64,000 nucleotides of DNA. Origin: DATCLS01 sp035296625 (GTDB lineage: Bacteria; Actinomycetota; Acidimicrobiia; Acidimicrobiales; VFJN01). This document shows, in pieces, positions 60,495 through 64,000 of this stretch (its first letter is position 1; the number at the start of each line of letters is the position of its first letter). The notes beneath the pieces are model-generated. The model did not search any database. It saw only the letters and a list, made by a program, of their open reading frames with translations, and was not told the origin of the DNA. The translations under genes were made by a program, and so were the position numbers. The stretch lies in NCBI GenBank assembly GCA_035296625.1, contig DATHAO010000021.1:1-64000 (forward strand). Reading direction: 5' to 3'.

Positions 60495-62516
60495 TCAGGC
60501 GGGCCGCTGGCCGCCCGAGCGCCGCAGCTCGCGCTTCTGCTCGATGAAGTCGACGAGCACGTAGTCGCCCAGCGTCTCGGGCGTTGTGAAGAAGGCGCGG
60601 CCCCGGTTGAGCCGGGTCAGCTTCTCGACGAAGGACCGCAGGTGGGCCGTGGGATCGAGCATGAACGTGTTGATCCGGATGCCCTCGCGCGTGCACCGCA
60701 CGACCTCGCGCAGCGTGGCATCGACGGTCTCGCGCACCGGCGGGTACGAGAAGTACGGCTCGCTCATGCCCGGCTCGAAGTGGGCCGTCGGCTCACCGTC
60801 GGTGATCATGATGATCTGCTTGGTGCCGCTCTGGCGGGCGAGCAGGCGCCGGCTGATCTGGAACGCGTGCTGCATGTTCGTGCCGTACACGAAGTCCCAC
60901 GACACCTCCGGCAGGTCCTGCGGCCGGATCTCGCGCGCCACCTCGCTGAAGCCGACGATTCCGAGGAAGTCACGCGGGAACTGCGTGGAGATGAGCGAGT
61001 GCAGCGCCATCGCCACCTTCTTGGCGGCGAGGAAGTTGTCCCGCATCGGCATCGACAGCGAGAGGTCGAGCATGAGCACGGTCGACGAGCGCACGACGTT
61101 CTCGGTGCGCTCGACCTCGAAGTCGTCGGGGGCCAGGCGGACCGGCGTACCACCGCCCGACCGGGCGATGGCGTTGCGCACCGTGCGCTGGATGTCGAGG
61201 TTGAACGGGTCGCCGAACTCGTAGGGCTTCGTCTCGTAGGTGCGCTCGTGGCCGACGCCCGACCGTTCCTGTTCGTGGCGGCCGAGCTTGTCGCGGGCGA
61301 GGCGCTGGAACAGGTCGTGCAGGGCGTTGCGGCCGATGGCGCGCAGGCCCTTCGGGGTCAGCTCGAGGCGGCCCTCGCGCTGGTCGATCAGGCCGGCGTC
61401 CTGCAGCATGCGGGTGAGGCGGGCCAGCTCGTCGAGGCTGCGGGCCGCGTCGTCGCCCAGCAGGTCGCGCGCCCGGTCGACGTCGGCCTCGGCCAGCGCC
61501 CCGGGGTTCGAGGCGCTGCGCAGCAGCTGCTCCAGCCGGTCGAGGTCGCCCAGGTCCTCGAGCGCCGAGGCGGCCTCGGCCAGGCCGAGCGGGTCCTGGC
61601 CGGTGAAGTCGTAGCGGCGGTCCCAGCCCATCTCGGGGAACGCCCCGCGCAGCTGGGCGCCGAGCTGGTCGACCTGCCAGCGGAGGTCCATGTCGTCGAG
61701 CAGCTGCTCGGCCAGCTGGCCGATCTGCGCCCGCTGCTCGGGCGTCATCGACGCGAGCAGCGACTGCATGGCCGCCATCCGCCGGGCCAGCACCTCGAGC
61801 AGCTCGTCGAGGGTCTGGGGGTCCTCGGGGAAGAAGTCGCCGTAGCGCTCCATGAAGCCGTCGAAGTCGGGCTCTCGACCCTCGGCACGCTGCTCGAGCA
61901 TCTGGTTGAGCTCGGCCAGCATGTCCTTCATGCGCGCCATGTCCTCGGGCGTCATGCTCTCGACGGCGCCGGTCATGCGGTTCACATAGGAGTCGAGCAC
62001 CTGCTGGCGTAGCCGCTCGACGAGCTCCTCGAAGCGCTGGGCGGCCTCGGCCGAGGTGAAGTCGTAGCGCTGAAGCTCTCGGACCATGCCGGCCAGGTCG
62101 GACGGCAGCATCTCGAGCTCCATGTTGCGCTCGTCGGCCGCCGAGCGGGCCGTTTCCTCCCGACGGGGATCGCCACTGGCCGCGGCCTCGGCCACCTGCC
62201 GGTCGAGCGCGTCGCGCTCGGTCTGCACGACCTCGCGCAGCTCCTCGGCGATCTCGTCGTAGACGCCGCCCAGGTCGAACCGGTCGAGCCGCTCCTGGCG
62301 CTCGCGGCGCAGCCGGTCGAGCAGGTCGCGGACGCCCTCGACGTTCTGGCCCTGCCGGTCCTTGAAGCCCGACTGCAGCAGCCGCCGCAGGGCGGCGTTG
62401 AGGTCGCCGTGGTAGAGCAGGTCGTCGGTGATCTGCTCGAGGACGGCGTCGGCGTCGAGGTCGAAGCCCACCTGCGTCCCGTCCCATCGGCTGTACCGGA
62501 ACCGCGAGCGCGCCAT
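60495..62516 (-). CDS. VWA-domain protein (Rv0959-like)
   Basis: From ATG 62516 the product is 673 residues, close to mycobacterial Rv0959. A long helical N-terminal region (residues 1-430, with MTPEDMARMKDMLAELNQML and LLASMTPEQRAQIGQLAEQL) precedes a C-terminal von Willebrand A domain. The MIDAS motif is DxSxS within STVLMLDLSLSMPMRDN, followed by IIMITDGEPTAHF. VWA proteins of this class work with MoxR/Mg-chelatase-like AAA ATPases as metal-linked chaperones. The ATPase partner is at the right edge, separated by the GH1-like gene. Confidence 0.92.
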   Translation of the reverse strand: MARSRFRYSRWDGTQVGFDLDADAVLEQITDDLLYHGDLNAALRRLLQSGFKDRQGQNVEGVRDLLDRLRRERQERLDRFDLGGVYDEIAEELREVVQTERDALDRQVAEAAASGDPRREETARSAADERNMELEMLPSDLAGMVRELQRYDFTSAEAAQRFEELVERLRQQVLDSYVNRMTGAVESMTPEDMARMKDMLAELNQMLEQRAEGREPDFDGFMERYGDFFPEDPQTLDELLEVLARRMAAMQSLLASMTPEQRAQIGQLAEQLLDDMDLRWQVDQLGAQLRGAFPEMGWDRRYDFTGQDPLGLAEAASALEDLGDLDRLEQLLRSASNPGALAEADVDRARDLLGDDAARSLDELARLTRMLQDAGLIDQREGRLELTPKGLRAIGRNALHDLFQRLARDKLGRHEQERSGVGHERTYETKPYEFGDPFNLDIQRTVRNAIARSGGGTPVRLAPDDFEVERTENVVRSSTVLMLDLSLSMPMRDNFLAAKKVAMALHSLISTQFPRDFLGIVGFSEVAREIRPQDLPEVSWDFVYGTNMQHAFQISRRLLARQSGTKQIIMITDGEPTAHFEPGMSEPYFSYPPVRETVDATLREVVRCTREGIRINTFMLDPTAHLRSFVEKLTRLNRGRAFFTTPETLGDYVLVDFIEQKRELRRSGGQRPA

Positions 62517-62671
62517 GCCGCCACGGTACCGGCGATGCCGGGCCAGCGGACCGGCCCAGGGTGGACAACCCGGCTCTGACGACAGGTGGCGCCCGCACGA
62601 CCACGAAAGGACGGCGGGCGCCGTCATCGGTCCTCGTCCGGCCGTCCGGCGCGACCTGCGAAGATCGCCGC

Positions 62672-63685
62672 GTGACCGACACCGCACCGATCTGGTGGGG
62701 CACGGGTGCCGCCGCGACGCAGTGCGAGGGAGCCGCTCCCAGCGCCGATTGGGCGCGGTGGGAGGCCGAGGGACGCGTGCCCACCTCCCGCGACGGCAAC
62801 GGCTTCGCCACCCGCTACGCCGAGGATCTGGCGCTCTTCGCCGAGCACGGCCTGCCGCGCTACCGGCTCACGATCGAGTGGGCGCGCCTCGAGCCCTCAC
62901 CGGACCGCTGGGATCCGATCGCCGCCGCGCGGCTCACCGACGTGCTGCGGGGCGCCGGCGAGGCGGGCGTCGAGGTGTGGGCGTGCCTGCTGCACGGCTC
63001 CGCGCCCGGCTGGTTCACCGACGACGAGCGGGGATGGCGGGCCGGCCGGGAGGCGGTGCTGCGGTGGGCACGCCACGTCGACAGGGTGGCCGAGGCCGTC
63101 GGCGACCTGGTCGCAGGGTGGATCCCGATCCACGAGCCCGACGCGCTGGCTCGGCTGGGCTACGGCGAAGGCACGTTCCCGCCGGGCCGCAGCGACGAGG
63201 ACGACCAGCGGGACGCCGCCGCCGCCCTCCGGGCCGCCGAGGCCGAGGCCGCCCGGTTGCTGCGCGGCGGGGGCCGCCCCGTGGCCGTGACGGCCCGGCC
63301 CGACGCCCGGGGTGGACGCACCGACGCCGACGAACTCGCGGTCGTCTCCGCACCGGTCACGGGCCTCGAATGGGCGCTGGAGCGGGCCGTCGACGCGGGA
63401 GGCGGCGCGGAGCTGCTGGTCGTCACCGGTGACCCCGGGTCCGGCGACGACGCGGGCGAGCGGGCACGGCGCCTGGCCGCGGCCGTCAACGTGGTCGAGG
63501 GGGCTGCGACCGGGGGCGCCCGGGTGCGCGGGTCGTTCGTGCTGCCGGCGGTCGACGGCTACGAGTGGCACCGCGGCTTCGACGCGAAGCTCGGCCTGTT
63601 CGACCGCGACCGCAACCCCCGCCCGGCGCTCGACGCGCTGCCTCGCCCGCCGGAGCGAACAGGACGTCAGGAACGCGAGCGGTAG
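62672..63685 (+). CDS. Degenerate glycoside hydrolase family 1-like protein
   Basis: The 337-residue product from GTG 62672 has GH1 features: WWGTGAAATQCEGAAPSADW, RYAEDLALFAEHGLPRYRLT and IEWARLEPSPDRWD. It ends with SFVLPAVDGYEWHRGFDAKL, GLFDRDRNPRPALDALPRPP, the GH1 DNFEWxxGYxxRFGL element. It is about 100 residues shorter than usual. The acid/base motif TxNEP reads PIHEPD (E155 kept, Asn to His). The ITENG nucleophile motif reads VVTGDPG, with no Glu. It is therefore probably not a normal glycosidase. Its 3' end overlaps the convergent ATPase gene by 19 bp. Confidence 0.75.
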   Translation: MTDTAPIWWGTGAAATQCEGAAPSADWARWEAEGRVPTSRDGNGFATRYAEDLALFAEHGLPRYRLTIEWARLEPSPDRWDPIAAARLTDVLRGAGEAGVEVWACLLHGSAPGWFTDDERGWRAGREAVLRWARHVDRVAEAVGDLVAGWIPIHEPDALARLGYGEGTFPPGRSDEDDQRDAAAALRAAEAEAARLLRGGGRPVAVTARPDARGGRTDADELAVVSAPVTGLEWALERAVDAGGGAELLVVTGDPGSGDDAGERARRLAAAVNVVEGAATGGARVRGSFVLPAVDGYEWHRGFDAKLGLFDRDRNPRPALDALPRPPERTGRQERER

Positions 63686-64000
63686 GTCGCGCGGCCGTCG
63701 ACAGCGTCCTTGTTCAGGCGCTTCGACAGGTGGAGGCCCTCGAGCACTAGTTCGACCGCGCTCGCCACGACGGCCGGGTTCTCGTCGCCCCCGGCGAGGC
63801 CGGCGACCGGCTCGCGCATGGCGGGCACGTCCTCGACCAGACGGGCCAGGTCGCTCGAGGCGACGTCGTCGCCGGTGTGGACGACCGCGCCCTCGTCGAA
63901 GGCCGTCACGATGTCGCGCAGCTGCAGGGGCGACACGTGCTCCTTGAACACGGTGAGGACGGCCGCGCGCACGAGGTGCTCGGCCACCTGGCCGTCGCGG
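63667..64000 (-). CDS. Mg-chelatase/MoxR-like AAA ATPase, C-terminal part
   Basis: The open frame runs in from the right edge and ends at 63667. It covers the C-terminal helical region: HLVRAAVLTVFKEHVSPLQL, VEDVPAMREPVAGLAGGDEN, VASAVELVLEGLHLSKRLNK and GRATYRSRS. This matches the tail of the Rv0958-type Mg-chelatase-like ATPase, the expected partner of the VWA protein. The ATPase motifs lie outside the window, so activity cannot be judged. Confidence 0.8.
   Translation of the reverse strand, partial: RDGQVAEHLVRAAVLTVFKEHVSPLQLRDIVTAFDEGAVVHTGDDVASSDLARLVEDVPAMREPVAGLAGGDENPAVVASAVELVLEGLHLSKRLNKDAVDGRATYRSRS

Noticed and set aside
59877..62012. 711-codon plus-strand open frame
   Set aside because: Antisense to the VWA gene and out of frame with the Thr-rich gene; no domain signal.

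Overview
The window is high-GC actinobacterial DNA. The support is an overwhelming G/C third codon position, two WhiB regulators, a bioB gene followed by the small biotin synthase auxiliary gene bsaP, UPF0182 and DUF2342 genes, a Lon-like PDZ protease, a SenX3/RegX3-type phosphate circuit and a GTTCACC-type PHO box. The long Pro/Ala/Gly-rich linkers and the gene order suggest Acidimicrobiia or a relative, but that placement is inference.

Bases 1-16,300 are accessory DNA rich in broken genes. They hold the edge of a secreted FG-GAP protein; remnants of a RibD/DHFR-type reductase, a membrane protein, a GNAT acetyltransferase and an NADPH:F420 reductase-like gene; a coupled VOC / ABM-monooxygenase / TMEM175-like operon; a LysR regulator; an ABC exporter with TetR; an ArsR/SRPBCC pair; and a PhoX-like secreted protein. 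From 10,599 to 16,326 lies what looks like an island integrated into the initiator tRNA gene. An intact tRNA-fMet sits at the right end next to a decayed tyrosine recombinase. A displaced 3' half of a second fMet gene with its own terminator hairpin sits at the left end. The cargo is an ABC exporter, a NarL-type two-component system and an orphan HigA-like antitoxin.

Bases 16,300-36,300 are mostly core genes: UPF0182, a giant DivIVA-type coiled-coil protein with an unusual Cys/His C-terminus, a PDZ/Lon-like membrane protease, a divergent 790-residue protein with membrane segments at both ends, a HEAT-repeat protein, bsaP/bioB, an MreB-like actin, a small membrane protein, moaE, an HtrA-like protein lacking its catalytic triad, a nucleoside-sugar-epimerase-like gene and a DUF2342 protein.

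Bases 36,300-50,250 are a phosphate and polyphosphate block, all on the minus strand: ppk1, rmuC, a Nudix hydrolase, a PHO box, pstSCAB-phoU, surE, a SenX3-like kinase, a RegX3-like regulator and an MFS permease. The PHO box, the sensor/regulator pair, the uptake system and polyphosphate kinase form one coherent phosphate-starvation circuit.

Bases 50,250-64,000 carry two whiB genes, a tatA / ECF sigma / anti-sigma cluster, an FtcD-like formiminotransferase, a macrodomain hydrolase, an OafA-type acyltransferase with a minisatellite-encoded linker, an unrecognised coupled gene with an apparent frameshift, a glycosyltransferase-methyltransferase fusion, a Thr-rich anchored secreted protein, a VWA protein, a degenerate GH1-like gene and the 3' end of a Mg-chelatase-like AAA ATPase. 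Some disruptions may be assembly errors, which the sequence alone cannot settle.
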